The notes under the pieces are model-generated. The model worked only from the letters and a program-made list of their open reading frames with translations, made no database searches and was not told where the DNA came from. Position numbers and translations under genes: made by a program. From Desulfovibrio aminophilus (GTDB lineage Bacteria > Desulfobacterota > Desulfovibrionia > Desulfovibrionales > Desulfovibrionaceae), in contig NZ_JAMHGA010000023.1 of assembly GCF_023660105.1 (NCBI RefSeq), forward strand, positions 1-64,000: a stretch of 64,000 bases of DNA. Direction: 5' to 3'. Each line of letters starts with the position of its first letter. The stretch's first letter is position 1. Positions 1 through 9,125 of the stretch are shown piece by piece.

Positions 1-72
<72 letters not shown>

Positions 73-115
73 ACGGCCGCGGAACGCAATGGTCCGCGGA
101 TGAGGTGATGACGGA

Positions 116-1675
116 ATGGACATCGTCGGGACAGGCACCCTCCGCTCCCTGTGGGATGAGCTGGCCTGCGCATACGCCGGAAAAACCGCGCTGATCGTCG
201 AGGACGTCGCCGGAAACACCCGCGAGTACAGCTACGCCGCGCTGAACGAGGAGATCAACCGGGCCGCGAACCTCTTCCTCGGCCTGGGCCTCGGCAAGGG
301 CGACCGGATCGCCGTGCAGCTCCGCAACAGCGTCGAGCTGATCGTCGCCTGGTTCGGGGCGGCCAAGATCGGCGCGGTCATGGTCCCGGTCAACACCCAG
401 TACGTGCGCGAGGAATGCGGCTACATCCTCGAAAAGAGCGGCGCGCGCATCGTGGTCACCGAGCGCGAGCACCTGCCCGTCTACGAGGCCATCCGGCGGG
501 AAGAGCCGGGCCGCATCCGCGACATCCTCGTGGTCCGGTCGGCGGACGGCCCCGACGTCCCGGGCGTGCTGAATTTCGACCGGCTCCTGCGCGAGCAGGG
601 CCCCCGGCTCCTGCCCTGCGCCCCCCCGACCAATGAGGACCCCGCCGAGATCCTGTTCACCTCGGGCACCACCTCCAGGCCCAAGGGCGTGGTCATCACG
701 CACTACAACCTGCTCTTCGCCGGGCACTACACGGCCTGGCAGTGCGCCCTGCGGTCCGACGACCGCTACCTGACCATGATGCCCGGCTTCCACATCGACT
801 TTCAGTGCACCGCCGCCATGCCGTCCTTCGTCTCCGGCGCGACCTTCATCGTCCTGGAGAAATACAGCGCGCGCAGGTTCTGGAGCCAGGTCTGCGCCCA
901 CCGGGCCACGATCACGGAGTGCATCCCGCTCATGGTCCGCACCCTGATGCTCCAGCCCCGGCGGGCCTGGGAGCGGAACCACCAGCTGCGCGAGGTCTTC
1001 TTCTACCTGGCCATCACGGACCAGGAGAAGGACGACTTCGAGAAGCGCTTCGGCGTCCGGCTCCTGAGCTCCTACGGCATGACCGAGACGATCGTCGGGC
1101 TCATCGGCGACGTTCCGGGCCGGATGCGCAAGTGGCCCTCCATCGGCCGTCCCGGCCTGACCTACGAGGCGAAGATCGTGGACGCCGACGGCCGCGAGGT
1201 CCCGCCCCACAACGTGGGCGAGATCCTCGTCCGGGGCGTCCCCGGCAGGACGCTCTTCAAGGAGTATCACAACGACCCCGAGGCCACGGCCCGCGTCCTG
1301 GATCCGGACGGCTGGCTGCGCACCGGCGACAACGGCTTCATGGACGAATCCGGCTTCTTCTTCTTCGTCGACCGGAGCGTGAACATGATCAAGCGCTCCG
1401 GCGAGAACATCTCCAGCACCGAGATCGAGAACATCCTGGCCTGCCACCCCAAGATCGTGGAGGCGGCCGTGGTGGGCGTCCCGGACGCGATCCGCGACGA
1501 GGCGGTGAAGGCCTTCGTGGTGCTCAAGGAGGGCGCGTCCATGAGCCCGGAGGAGATCGTCGACTACTGCTGCGAGCGCATGGCGAAGTTCAAGGTGCCC
1601 TCGAGCGTGGAGATACGCGCCGCGCTCCCCCGGACCTGCACGGGCAAGGTCCAGAAAAAGAAGCTGAAATGCTGA
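116..1675 (+). CDS. Acyl-CoA ligase (AMP-forming), CaiC-like
   Basis: 519-residue ANL-superfamily enzyme that would activate a carboxylic acid to its CoA thioester with ATP. Visible motifs: the P-loop FTSGTTSRPKG at residues 181-191, the adenine motif YGMTE near 325, RTGD near 403 and the C-terminal lysine in TGKVQKKK near 511. Length is normal for the family. The GAGGTG box at 102-107 supports the ATG at 116. The context of a MaoC hydratase, FixABCX and a symporter resembles the enterobacterial carnitine/crotonobetaine arrangement, where CaiC is the ligase, but the substrate cannot be read from sequence. A 7-bp hairpin (77-99) lies just upstream. Family is certain; substrate is open. Confidence 0.88.
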   Translation: MDIVGTGTLRSLWDELACAYAGKTALIVEDVAGNTREYSYAALNEEINRAANLFLGLGLGKGDRIAVQLRNSVELIVAWFGAAKIGAVMVPVNTQYVREECGYILEKSGARIVVTEREHLPVYEAIRREEPGRIRDILVVRSADGPDVPGVLNFDRLLREQGPRLLPCAPPTNEDPAEILFTSGTTSRPKGVVITHYNLLFAGHYTAWQCALRSDDRYLTMMPGFHIDFQCTAAMPSFVSGATFIVLEKYSARRFWSQVCAHRATITECIPLMVRTLMLQPRRAWERNHQLREVFFYLAITDQEKDDFEKRFGVRLLSSYGMTETIVGLIGDVPGRMRKWPSIGRPGLTYEAKIVDADGREVPPHNVGEILVRGVPGRTLFKEYHNDPEATARVLDPDGWLRTGDNGFMDESGFFFFVDRSVNMIKRSGENISSTEIENILACHPKIVEAAVVGVPDAIRDEAVKAFVVLKEGASMSPEEIVDYCCERMAKFKVPSSVEIRAALPRTCTGKVQKKKLKC

Positions 1676-1772
1676 ACCGCCGCATGGCCGGTCCCCCGGG
1701 GGCCGGCCATGCGGAACGGCTCGGCCGGCAACAGACATTCGCAGTCACGACCACAACAAAAGGAGACTCGAG

Positions 1773-2624
1773 ATGGCACTGAAACTGGACATGCAGGGCA
1801 AGACCTACGGTCCCTTCGTGCGCAAGTACGACTTCAAGGACCTGATCCTCTTCGCCCTCGGCTGCGGCGCGGGCCGCGACGGCCGCACGGACCTGCAGTA
1901 CGTGTACGAGAAGGACCTGAAGATCCTGCCCCTGTTCGCGGCCATGCCCATCGTGGACAGCGAGGTCACCAAGACCATCGACTACGGCTTCAACTGGGGC
2001 GGCTCCCTGCACTGGGGCTTCGACCTCCAGTTCCACCAGCCCCTGACCAAGCTCTCCGGCACCCTGAGCACCCAGGTGCTCCTCAAGGGCCTGTACGACC
2101 GGGGCGAGGGCCGGGGACTGCTGGCCCAGCACATCGGCGACACCTACGACGAGACCGGAACCAAGCTCTTCACCAACGAGAGCTGGGACATCGCCCTCTA
2201 CGACGGCGGATTCGGCGGACCCAAGCCGCCCAAGGACGTCGTGGAGATGCCCGACCGCGCGCCGGACTTCGAGGTCAGCGAGCCCATCGACCAGAACCGC
2301 GCGCTCATCTACCGCCTGTCCGGCGACTACCACCCGCAGCACATCGACTGGGAGTACGCCCAGAAGTACGGCCACCCCAAGCCGAACCTGCACGCCGTGA
2401 GCACGGCCGGAACCGCCTGCCGCCACATCATCCAGACCATCATCCCCGGGGAGCCCGGACGGCTGACCCGCTTCAAGACCCGCATCACCAAGCCGCTGTA
2501 CCCCGGCGTGACCATCAAGACCCAGATCTGGAAGTGGGACGACCACTCGGTCCACTTCCGCGTCGTCGACGCCGACAACGCGGACATGATCTACCTCAAC
2601 TACGCCCTGGCGGAGTGGAAATAG
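1773..2624 (+). CDS. MaoC-type (R)-specific enoyl-CoA hydratase
   Basis: 283 residues, the size of a double hot-dog hydratase 2. The hydratase-2 signature is present as [13 protein letters not shown] (residues 180-192), with the expected catalytic D185 and H190. It would add water to a trans-2-enoyl-CoA, or run in reverse, using a product of the upstream ligase. A GGAG box sits 8 bases before the ATG, and the gene follows the ligase by about 100 bases in the same direction. No acyl-CoA dehydrogenase, 3-hydroxyacyl-CoA dehydrogenase or thiolase is visible in the window, so the rest of the pathway must be elsewhere or upstream of the visible edge. Confidence 0.85.
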   Translation: MALKLDMQGKTYGPFVRKYDFKDLILFALGCGAGRDGRTDLQYVYEKDLKILPLFAAMPIVDSEVTKTIDYGFNWGGSLHWGFDLQFHQPLTKLSGTLSTQVLLKGLYDRGEGRGLLAQHIGDTYDETGTKLFTNESWDIALYDGGFGGPKPPKDVVEMPDRAPDFEVSEPIDQNRALIYRLSGDYHPQHIDWEYAQKYGHPKPNLHAVSTAGTACRHIIQTIIPGEPGRLTRFKTRITKPLYPGVTIKTQIWKWDDHSVHFRVVDADNADMIYLNYALAEWK

Positions 2625-2635
2625 CAGCCCCTCCC

Positions 2636-2671
2636 GGGCCGCCGTTCCCCTCCGCCGGGGGACGGCGGCCC
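2636..2671 (+). other. Long hairpin between the hydratase gene and fixA
   Basis: A 10-bp GC stem (2636-2645 with 2662-2671) continues through a T-G wobble into CCCC/GGGG around a six-base loop. There is no T run after it, so it looks like an mRNA stability or processing element inside the operon rather than a terminator. Confidence 0.5.
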
Positions 2672-2734
2672 CCTCCCCCGCGCGCGGGCCGGAACAGGGA
2701 CGGACAACATTCACCGGAATCAGGAAGGTATCGC

Positions 2735-3508
2735 ATGAACATCATCGTCGGTTGCAAACTCGTTCCCGAGGAGCAGGACATCGCCGTCCTCGGGGACGGC
2801 TCGCTGGACACGGGCAAGGCCGCCCCGAAGATCAGCCCGTTCGACCTCAACGCCGTCCAGGCCGCGATGGACATCAAGGCCCAGGTGGGCGAGGCCCGCG
2901 TCACCGCCCTGAGCGTCGGCGGCAAGGAATTGGAGAATTCCAAGGCCCGCAAGGACATCCTCTCCCGGGGACCGGACGAGCTGGCCGTGGTCATGGACGA
3001 ATCCCTGGCCGGGGCCCTGCCGGACCGCACCGCCGAGGTGCTGGCCGCCGCGGCCCGCAAGCTCGGCTTCGACCTCATCCTCTGCGGCGACGGCTCCGGC
3101 GACCTCTACGCCCAGCAGGTGGGCGTGCGCCTGGGGGCCCTGCTCGGCGCGGCCACCCTGAGCGGGGTGAGCCGCATCGTGAGCGTCGCCGACGGCAAGC
3201 TGACCGTGGAGCGCACCCTGGAAAACGAGGTGGAGGTGCTGGAAGCGCCCCTGCCCGCGGTCCTCTCCGTGTCCGCCGACATCAACGTCCCGGCCATTCC
3301 GGGCATGAAGGCCATCCTCGGCGCGGCCAAGAAGCCCGTGAACGCCCTGGGCCTTTCGGACATCGGCTGCGCCCCCGCGCCCGCGCTGGTGGAGCTCGTC
3401 GAGGTCAAGGCGCCCAAGCAGAAAGAGCGCAAGCGGATCATCATCGAGGGCGACGGCGAGGACAAGATCGCCGAACTCGTGGCCCAGCTGCGCAAAATCA
3501 TCCACTGA
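2735..3508 (+). CDS. fixA: Electron transfer flavoprotein beta subunit, FixA
   Basis: 257-residue ETF beta subunit starting [16 protein letters not shown], with the usual ETF-beta nucleotide-binding core and C-terminal arm. Pairs with the adjacent FixB (12 bases downstream). In the FixABCX family the AB dimer binds FAD and takes electrons from NADH, passing them to FixC and FixX in flavin-based bifurcation. The start at 2735 was chosen because it follows an AGGAAGG box (2722-2728) and begins at the family N-terminus; longer upstream starts fall into unrelated sequence. Separation of fixAB from fixCX by other genes is unusual. Confidence 0.93.
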   Translation: MNIIVGCKLVPEEQDIAVLGDGSLDTGKAAPKISPFDLNAVQAAMDIKAQVGEARVTALSVGGKELENSKARKDILSRGPDELAVVMDESLAGALPDRTAEVLAAAARKLGFDLILCGDGSGDLYAQQVGVRLGALLGAATLSGVSRIVSVADGKLTVERTLENEVEVLEAPLPAVLSVSADINVPAIPGMKAILGAAKKPVNALGLSDIGCAPAPALVELVEVKAPKQKERKRIIIEGDGEDKIAELVAQLRKIIH

Positions 3509-3519
3509 GCGAGGTCAAC

Positions 3520-4464
3520 ATGAGCACGTTCACCAAAGTCTGGGTTTTCAGCGACATCGCCTCGCGCCTGCCCGAACTCGTCGCCGGGGCGTCGCGCCTC
3601 GGCGGAAACATCTCGGCCTTCGTCATCGGCGCCCCGGAGGAGGCCGCCAAGGCCCAGGCCCTGGGCGTCGACACGGTCCTGCACCTGGGCGAGGCGGTCC
3701 CGGGCCGCATCGTCGAGGACTACGCCGACACCATGGCCGCCGCCATGGCCGCGGCCGGGGGCCGGAGCCTGCTGCTCGTGCCCGCCACCCGCCGCTGCAA
3801 GGCCCTGGCCTCCCAGCTGGGCGTCCGGCTGAACGCCGGGGTCATCACCGAGGCCTCGGAGATCACGGCCGGGGACGACGGCGTGCGGGGCCGCCGCATG
3901 GTCTACGGCGGCCTGGCCCTGGGACTGGAGAAGATCACCTCGCCGCTGGCGATCGTGGTGGTCGGCAGCGGGGTCTTCAGCGCCGACGCGGGCCTGCCCG
4001 CCAAGTCCGGCGAGGTGGTCGCCCTGGACTACGTGCGGCCCAAGGCCCCCGTCACCTGCCTGGAGCGCCGCCCCAAGCAGGGCAGCAGCGTGGACCTGAA
4101 CAAGGCCAAGCGCATCGTCTCCGTGGGCCGGGGCATCGCCAAGCAGGAAGACCTCAAGATGGCCGAGGAGCTGTGCGCGGCCATCGACGCCGAGCTGGGC
4201 TGCTCGCGCCCCATCGCCGAGGGCGAGAAGTGGATGGAGCGGGAGCGCTACGTCGGCATCTCCGGCGTCATGCCCAAGCCGGAGCTGTATCTGGCCCTGG
4301 GCATCTCCGGCCAGATCCAGCACATGGTCGGCGCCAACGGCGCGCAGACCATCGTGGCCGTGAACAAGGACAAGAAGGCCCCCATCTTCCAGTACGCCGA
4401 CTACGGCCTGGTCGGGGACCTCTACAAGGTGGTGCCCGCGCTGATCAGCGCGCTGAAGGGCTGA
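3520..4464 (+). CDS. fixB: Electron transfer flavoprotein alpha subunit, FixB
   Basis: 314-residue ETF alpha subunit. The C-terminal FAD domain is clear: YVGISGVMPKPELYLALG, then ISGQIQHMVG and the terminal DYGLVGDLYKVVPAL segment typical of ETF alpha. It forms the dimer with FixA, 11 bases upstream. The start is the ATG at 3520, preceded by a GAGGTC box. After its stop there is a GC hairpin around 4484-4513 and then the YitT-type gene instead of the expected fixC, so the operon is interrupted here. Confidence 0.93.
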   Translation: MSTFTKVWVFSDIASRLPELVAGASRLGGNISAFVIGAPEEAAKAQALGVDTVLHLGEAVPGRIVEDYADTMAAAMAAAGGRSLLLVPATRRCKALASQLGVRLNAGVITEASEITAGDDGVRGRRMVYGGLALGLEKITSPLAIVVVGSGVFSADAGLPAKSGEVVALDYVRPKAPVTCLERRPKQGSSVDLNKAKRIVSVGRGIAKQEDLKMAEELCAAIDAELGCSRPIAEGEKWMERERYVGISGVMPKPELYLALGISGQIQHMVGANGAQTIVAVNKDKKAPIFQYADYGLVGDLYKVVPALISALKG

Positions 4465-4575
4465 TCGCGCCTTCGGCGGCGGGTCGGGGTTTCCGCGAGG
4501 GGACCCCGATCCGCCCCGCGAGACCGGCGACCGGCGGCGGCAAGGGCCCCTGAACACGGACGGAGAGGAACACGC

Positions 4576-5448
4576 ATGACCCTGGCGGGAAAGAACGAGT
4601 GCGGGCGTCGGGCCTTCTTCCTGGGCGGCATCACGCTCTATGCGCTCGGCCTGAACCTCTTCCTCGCGCCCAACAACATCGCGGCCGGGGGCGTCTCCGG
4701 CATCGCCACGGTGCTCGGCAGCCTGCTGCCCGTGTCCGTGGCCACGGTCATCTTCCTCATCAACCTGCCCCTGCTGGTGGCCAGCGTCTTCGTCCGGGGC
4801 TGGAAGTTCACCAAGAACACGCTCGTCGGCTCCTGGGTCTACACCGGCCTGGTCTACGCCACGGCCTGGCTGCCGGTCCTGACCACGAACCCGGTCTGCG
4901 CCGCCCTGTTCGGAGGCGCGCTGTACGGGGCGGGAATGGCCCTGCTCGTGCTCGGCAACGGCTCGGTCGGCGGCACGGACCTCGTGATCCGCCTTCTCGT
5001 GGCGCGGTTTCCCAGCATCAGCGTCGGGAAGATGGCCCTGCTCGTGGAAAGCGGCGTCATCGCCTTTTCCATGATCGCCTATCGCGACATCGAGGTAGGC
5101 CTTTACGCCATACTCGCGATATACATCTGCGCGGTGTTCGCGGACAAGGCGCTGCGTGGATTCAACCAGGGCAACCTGTGCTTCATCATCACCGGCAAGG
5201 ACCCCGGCCTCGTCGCCGCCCCGCTGATGGAACACATCGGCTGCGCGGTCACGCGCCTGGACGGATACGGGATGTACAGCGCGGCCGAGCGCGGCATCCT
5301 GCTCACGGCCATCCGCACCAGCCAGACGCCGCGCCTGAAGCGGCTGCTGTCGGAAGTGGACGCCAAGGCCTTCGTGGTGGTCCTGCCCGCGACCGAGATT
5401 CTGGGAGGCAAGTTCCAGCACCTCTTCCTGCCGGGAGAAAAACCATGA
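4576..5448 (+). CDS. YitT family membrane protein (DUF161/DUF2179)
   Basis: 290 residues: an N-terminal membrane region with about five to six helices (roughly residues 10-190) rich in GG motifs such as NNIAAGGVSGIATVL, followed by a cytoplasmic DUF2179 domain (about 200-285). This is the standard YitT architecture; the biochemical role of the family is not established. An ACGGAGAGGAA box precedes the ATG. It lies between fixB and the symporter pair on the same strand and may be cotranscribed. A link to uptake of the ligase substrate is only an inference from position. Confidence 0.82.
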   Translation: MTLAGKNECGRRAFFLGGITLYALGLNLFLAPNNIAAGGVSGIATVLGSLLPVSVATVIFLINLPLLVASVFVRGWKFTKNTLVGSWVYTGLVYATAWLPVLTTNPVCAALFGGALYGAGMALLVLGNGSVGGTDLVIRLLVARFPSISVGKMALLVESGVIAFSMIAYRDIEVGLYAILAIYICAVFADKALRGFNQGNLCFIITGKDPGLVAAPLMEHIGCAVTRLDGYGMYSAAERGILLTAIRTSQTPRLKRLLSEVDAKAFVVVLPATEILGGKFQHLFLPGEKP

Positions 5449-5496
5449 GCGCGTCTCTCGCCCTGTCGCACTGACGCGCGCGAAAGGAAGCCCTCC

Positions 5497-5616
5497 ATGG
5501 GAGAAATCATCTTATCGCTGTTCGTCGGAGCGTTCATCGCCGCCATCGGACTGTTCATGAACTGGTATCTCGCCCATGAGCGGAAGAAGATCGAATCCGA
5601 AGAAAAGCCATCATAG
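5497..5616 (+). CDS. 39-residue symporter-associated membrane peptide
   Basis: A short gene missed by usual length cut-offs: MGEIILSLFVGAFIAAIGLF, then a short charged tail ending EEKPS. One predicted transmembrane helix (about residues 4-26) with a basic/acidic cytoplasmic tail. A GAAAGGAAG box sits 6 bases before the ATG, and the stop is 15 bases before the symporter start. Small one-helix proteins directly upstream of sodium:solute symporters are known as symporter small accessory proteins; the position, size and topology fit this. I infer that it binds or stabilises the symporter at 5632-7263. Confidence 0.75.
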   Translation: MGEIILSLFVGAFIAAIGLFMNWYLAHERKKIESEEKPS

Positions 5617-5631
5617 CCGGAGGAGTTGGCG

Positions 5632-7263
5632 ATGAATCCGTATCTCATCGGAATGCTTGTCAGCATATCGGCATACATCCTGGTCGGCATCTATGTCGGA
5701 CGGAACATCAAGACGGTCGAGGACTACTACGTCAGCGGAAGAAACGCTCCGACGCTCCTCATCTCGGGAACGCTGTTCGCCTCCATGCTGAGCACGAACG
5801 GTTTCATGGGCGACACGGCCTATTGCTATTCCGGCAACATCACGACCATGGTCCTGCTCAACACGCTCTGCGCCGGCGGCTACGTCCTTGGGGCGCTGTT
5901 CTTCGGCCGTTACATCCGCAGGGCGCGAACCAACACGATGCCGACATATTTCGGCCGCCGATTCAACAGCCCGCGCATCCGCCGCTTCGCCGGAGTCACG
6001 ACCATCGTCTCCCTGACGGCCTACCTCCTGGCCGTCATCCAGGGCTCAGGCATCCTCATGGAAACGGTCACCGGCCTCGACCGGGTCACCTGCCTGCTGA
6101 TCACCTGGGCCTGCTTCACCTCCTTCACCCTCTATTCGGGCTCCAACGGCGTCATCATCACCGACACCATGCAATTCATCCTGTTCCTCGCGGCGACCAT
6201 CATCGGCGGGCCCTACCTCTTCGAGGCCGCCGGAGGGTTGGGCGACCTGGTGACCAACCTGCTCAACAATCCCGCCGCGCCGGCCGACCTGCTGTCGTAC
6301 CACGGCAACACCGGCGGCGGCTCGGCCTTCGACATCGTCCTCTACGCCGTGACCATGGGCGTCATCTGGATGATCACCGTCGGAGTCAGCCCCTGGCAGG
6401 CGGGCCGGAACCTCATGGCCAGGAACGAACACGTCATCTTTCGGTCAGGGGCCGTTTCCGCCCTGCTGACCGTCATCTTCCTGACCTATCTTTACCTGAT
6501 GGCGATCTGCGTCATCCCCCTCAATCCGCACATGGAACAGCCTGAGCGGGTGATCATCTGGAGCGCCTTCGAGGTCATGCCCACGCTGGTCGGAGTGGCC
6601 GTTCTGGCCGGCATCCTGGCGGCCGGACTGTCCTCGGCCTCCGCCTTCCTTTCGGTGATCGGCTTCAGCCTGTCGGACGTGCTGATGGGCGTCGAGTCCA
6701 GGGACGAAGCGAGCCAGTTGCGCTTCGCCCGCATGGCCGTGCTGGGCGTCGGGCTCGTGGCCCTGTTCCTCGCCTACCTGGACATCTCCAGCATCCGCCT
6801 CATCTCCTGGTTCGCCAGCACCATCATCGCCTCGTCGTGGGGCTATGTGGCCTTCGCCAGCGTCTGGAGCAAGCGGCTGACCGAGCGGGGAGCATACTAC
6901 GCCATGGTCGGCGGCTTCGTCGGATACATCGGCTCCAAGTGCCTGAGGGAGTTCGCCGGACTGCCGCTCAACGACCTCCTCGACCCGTTCTTCATCGGCC
7001 TGGCGGTCAGCGTCCTGATGGGAATCCGGGGCTCGAAGGGACAGACGAGATCGAAGGAGGAGATCGCGTTCCACGAGATGCTGCATCGGATACCCGCATC
7101 CGAGACGCGGATCGCGGACTACAAAAGGGACAGGGCCTACGGCTGGCTCATGGTCGCCGGCGGCGTGGCGGTCTCGGCGCTCTTCCTCGTCTACTGGGCC
7201 ATTCCCTACAACATGGCCGTCGGCAGCGACGTGGGGATGTTCTTCGCCACGCTCACGGACTAG
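5632..7263 (+). CDS. Sodium:solute symporter (SSS family)
   Basis: 543-residue integral membrane protein of the SSS/SLC5 family with about 13 helices. The N-terminus (YLIGMLVSISAYILVGIYVG, then VEDYYVSGRN) and the TM2 region around LSTNGFMGDTAYCYSG match the family. The GGAGGAG box at 5619-5625 favours the ATG at 5632 over a TTG six bases upstream that falls in the spacer. Substrate is not evident; the CoA ligase in the same operon suggests a carboxylate or betaine. Codon use here appears a little less GC-biased than in the flanking fix genes, a possible sign that the symporter pair was inserted into a fixABCX operon. Confidence 0.9.
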   Translation: MNPYLIGMLVSISAYILVGIYVGRNIKTVEDYYVSGRNAPTLLISGTLFASMLSTNGFMGDTAYCYSGNITTMVLLNTLCAGGYVLGALFFGRYIRRARTNTMPTYFGRRFNSPRIRRFAGVTTIVSLTAYLLAVIQGSGILMETVTGLDRVTCLLITWACFTSFTLYSGSNGVIITDTMQFILFLAATIIGGPYLFEAAGGLGDLVTNLLNNPAAPADLLSYHGNTGGGSAFDIVLYAVTMGVIWMITVGVSPWQAGRNLMARNEHVIFRSGAVSALLTVIFLTYLYLMAICVIPLNPHMEQPERVIIWSAFEVMPTLVGVAVLAGILAAGLSSASAFLSVIGFSLSDVLMGVESRDEASQLRFARMAVLGVGLVALFLAYLDISSIRLISWFASTIIASSWGYVAFASVWSKRLTERGAYYAMVGGFVGYIGSKCLREFAGLPLNDLLDPFFIGLAVSVLMGIRGSKGQTRSKEEIAFHEMLHRIPASETRIADYKRDRAYGWLMVAGGVAVSALFLVYWAIPYNMAVGSDVGMFFATLTD

Positions 7264-7370
7264 GGCGCCGTCATCCATCCGAACAAGGAGTCTTTCCGGA
7301 TTCAGGTCGAGCAACGCACACCGGCTTCGCGGACAGGAACGGAGTCCGAACGGACGCAACGGAAAACAAC

Positions 7371-7389
7371 CGCCCGGCCCAGCCGGGCG
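7371..7389 (+). other. Hairpin in front of fixC
   Basis: A perfect 8-bp stem (7371-7378 with 7382-7389) around a 3-base loop, directly before the GAGGTG ribosome binding site of fixC. There is no T run. It probably affects stability or processing of the fixCX part of the transcript. Confidence 0.45.
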
Positions 7390-7400
7390 TGAGGTGAATC

Positions 7401-8687
7401 ATGGCTGAAGACAAGTTTGACGCGATCATCGTGGGCGCCGGCCTGGCGGGCTGCGCCTGCGCCTGCCTCCTGGCCAGGGCCGGGCTGGAGACCCTGGTGG
7501 TGGAGCGCGGCAATTTCGCCGGGGCGAAGAACATGACCGGCGGCAGGCTCTACGCCCACAGCCTGGAGCGGATCCTCCCCGGCTTCGCCGAGGAGGCCCC
7601 GGTGGAGCGCCGCATCACGCGGGAGAAGATCTCCTTCGTCACCGGCGACAGCTGCACCACCCTGGACTACGCGGCCGCGCCCTCGGACGACCCGGCCGGG
7701 CGCTCCTATTCGGTGCTGCGGGCCGCCTTCGACCCCTGGCTGGCCGGAAAGGCCGAGGAGGCCGGAGCCAGCTTCGTGACCGGCATCCGCGTGGACGACC
7801 TCCTCGTGCGCGAGGGCAAGGTCTGCGGCGTGGTCGCGGGCGACGAGGAAATGGAGGCCGAGGCGGTGGTCCTGGCCGACGGCGTGAACTCCATCCTGGG
7901 CGAGAAGCTGGGCATGGTCTCCAAGGTCACGCCGCACCACTGCGCGGTGGGCGTGAAGGAGGTCATCCGGCTCGACCGGCGGCGGATCAACGACCGCTTC
8001 GGCTGCTCCGACGACGAGGGCGCGGCCTGGCTCTTCGCGGGCTCGCCCTCCGACGGCCTCATGGGCGGCGGCTTCCTGTACACGAACCAGGAGAGCGTCT
8101 CCCTGGGCCTGGTGTTCGGCCTGCACAACGTCGGCAAGACCGGCAAGAGCGTCCCCCAGATGCTGGAGGACTTCAAGAACCACCCCGCCGTGCGGCCCCT
8201 GGTGGAAGGCGGCGAACTGGCCGAGTACTCGGCCCACGTGGTGCCCGAGGGCGGCCTGTCCATGCGGCCCCGGCTGGTGGGCGACGGCGTGCTCATCGCG
8301 GGCGACGCGGCGGGCTTCTGCCTGAACGCGGGCTACACCGTGCGCGGCATGGACCTGGCCATCGCCTCGGGCGAGGCCGCGGGCAAGGCGGTCATCGCGG
8401 CCAAGGCCAAGGACGACTTCAGCGCGGCCGGGCTGTCCTCCTACACCGCCGAGCTGGACGCGAGCTTCGTCATGCAGGACCTCAAGCTCTACCGCAAGCT
8501 CCCATCCTTCCTGGACAATCCCCGCATGTACAACGAGTACCCGGAAATGGTCGCGGGCGTCATGCGCGACCTCTTCACCACCAACGGCCCCTCCGTTCCC
8601 CTGCGGCGGATGGTCATGCCCCACCTCAAGAAGGTCGGCCTCCTGAACCTCATCAAGGACGGCGTCAAAGGAGCGGGAGCGTTATGA
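7401..8687 (+). CDS. fixC: FAD-dependent oxidoreductase FixC (ETF:quinone oxidoreductase type)
   Basis: 428-residue flavoprotein of the geranylgeranyl reductase/ETF-QO family. The N-terminal FAD motif is IIVGAGLAGCACA (about residues 9-21), and a second FAD motif, GDGVLIAGDAAGF, lies near residue 295. In FixABCX, FixC receives electrons from FixAB and reduces quinone. GAGGTGA precedes the ATG at 7401. Its last bases overlap fixX by ATGA, implying translational coupling. It lies 2.9 kb from fixB, whereas the four fix genes are normally contiguous. Confidence 0.93.
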   Translation: MAEDKFDAIIVGAGLAGCACACLLARAGLETLVVERGNFAGAKNMTGGRLYAHSLERILPGFAEEAPVERRITREKISFVTGDSCTTLDYAAAPSDDPAGRSYSVLRAAFDPWLAGKAEEAGASFVTGIRVDDLLVREGKVCGVVAGDEEMEAEAVVLADGVNSILGEKLGMVSKVTPHHCAVGVKEVIRLDRRRINDRFGCSDDEGAAWLFAGSPSDGLMGGGFLYTNQESVSLGLVFGLHNVGKTGKSVPQMLEDFKNHPAVRPLVEGGELAEYSAHVVPEGGLSMRPRLVGDGVLIAGDAAGFCLNAGYTVRGMDLAIASGEAAGKAVIAAKAKDDFSAAGLSSYTAELDASFVMQDLKLYRKLPSFLDNPRMYNEYPEMVAGVMRDLFTTNGPSVPLRRMVMPHLKKVGLLNLIKDGVKGAGAL

Positions 8688-8971
8688 GCAACACGGTCAA
8701 CGTGGACATGAAGCTCGGCGTGGACAAGTTCTTCGTCGACGAGGGCAATCCCCACATCGAACTGGTCGAGAACCCGGACCCCGAGGAATTCCGCAAGCTG
8801 ACCCTGGCCTGTCCGGCCGGGCTGTACAAGCTGGAGGACGACGGGAGCATGCGCTTCGACTGCGCCGGATGCCTCGAATGCGGCACCTGCCGCATCCTGT
8901 GCGGTCGGACCATCATCAAGAACTGGCGGTACCCCAACGGGACCATGGGCGTCGAATACCGCCACGGCTGA
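8684..8971 (+). CDS. fixX: Ferredoxin-like protein FixX
   Basis: 95-residue ferredoxin-like subunit. Cysteines at 43, 60, 63, 66, 69 and 73 include the CxxCxxCxxxC cluster (63-73) plus the CPAGLY motif typical of FixX. It would take the low-potential electrons in FixABCX bifurcation and hand them to ferredoxin or another acceptor. The start overlaps the fixC stop by four bases. An intrinsic terminator follows, so fixX ends the operon. Confidence 0.93.
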   Translation: MSNTVNVDMKLGVDKFFVDEGNPHIELVENPDPEEFRKLTLACPAGLYKLEDDGSMRFDCAGCLECGTCRILCGRTIIKNWRYPNGTMGVEYRHG

Positions 8972-8989
8972 CGGCCGGGCGCGCGCTCC

Positions 8990-9010
8990 ACGGACCCGCC
9001 TCCGTTTTTT
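8990..9010 (+). terminator. Intrinsic terminator after fixX
   Basis: A 5-bp stem (8990-8994 with 9001-9005) around a CCCGCC loop runs into six T. The stem is short but the T run and the position right after the last gene of the operon support termination. Confidence 0.55.
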
Positions 9011-9125
9011 CGCCGATCCCTTGAGTGGTTATCCGCCACGACGTGAGCCGGGGGGAATCGCCCCCCGGCTCGGGGCCTGGCGAGACCAGCGGGGACGCAA
9101 CTCCGAAGCACGGGGAGTTCGCCGC

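Noticed and set aside
116-1675. Gene symbol caiC for the ligase
   Set aside because: The context resembles carnitine metabolism, but no CaiA, CaiB or CaiT gene is present, so specificity is not supported.
1590-2714. Long - strand open frames opposite the ligase, hydratase and fix genes
   Set aside because: They are antisense to genes with clear motifs, have low-complexity Arg/Gly/Pro/Ala/His composition and arise from high third-position GC.
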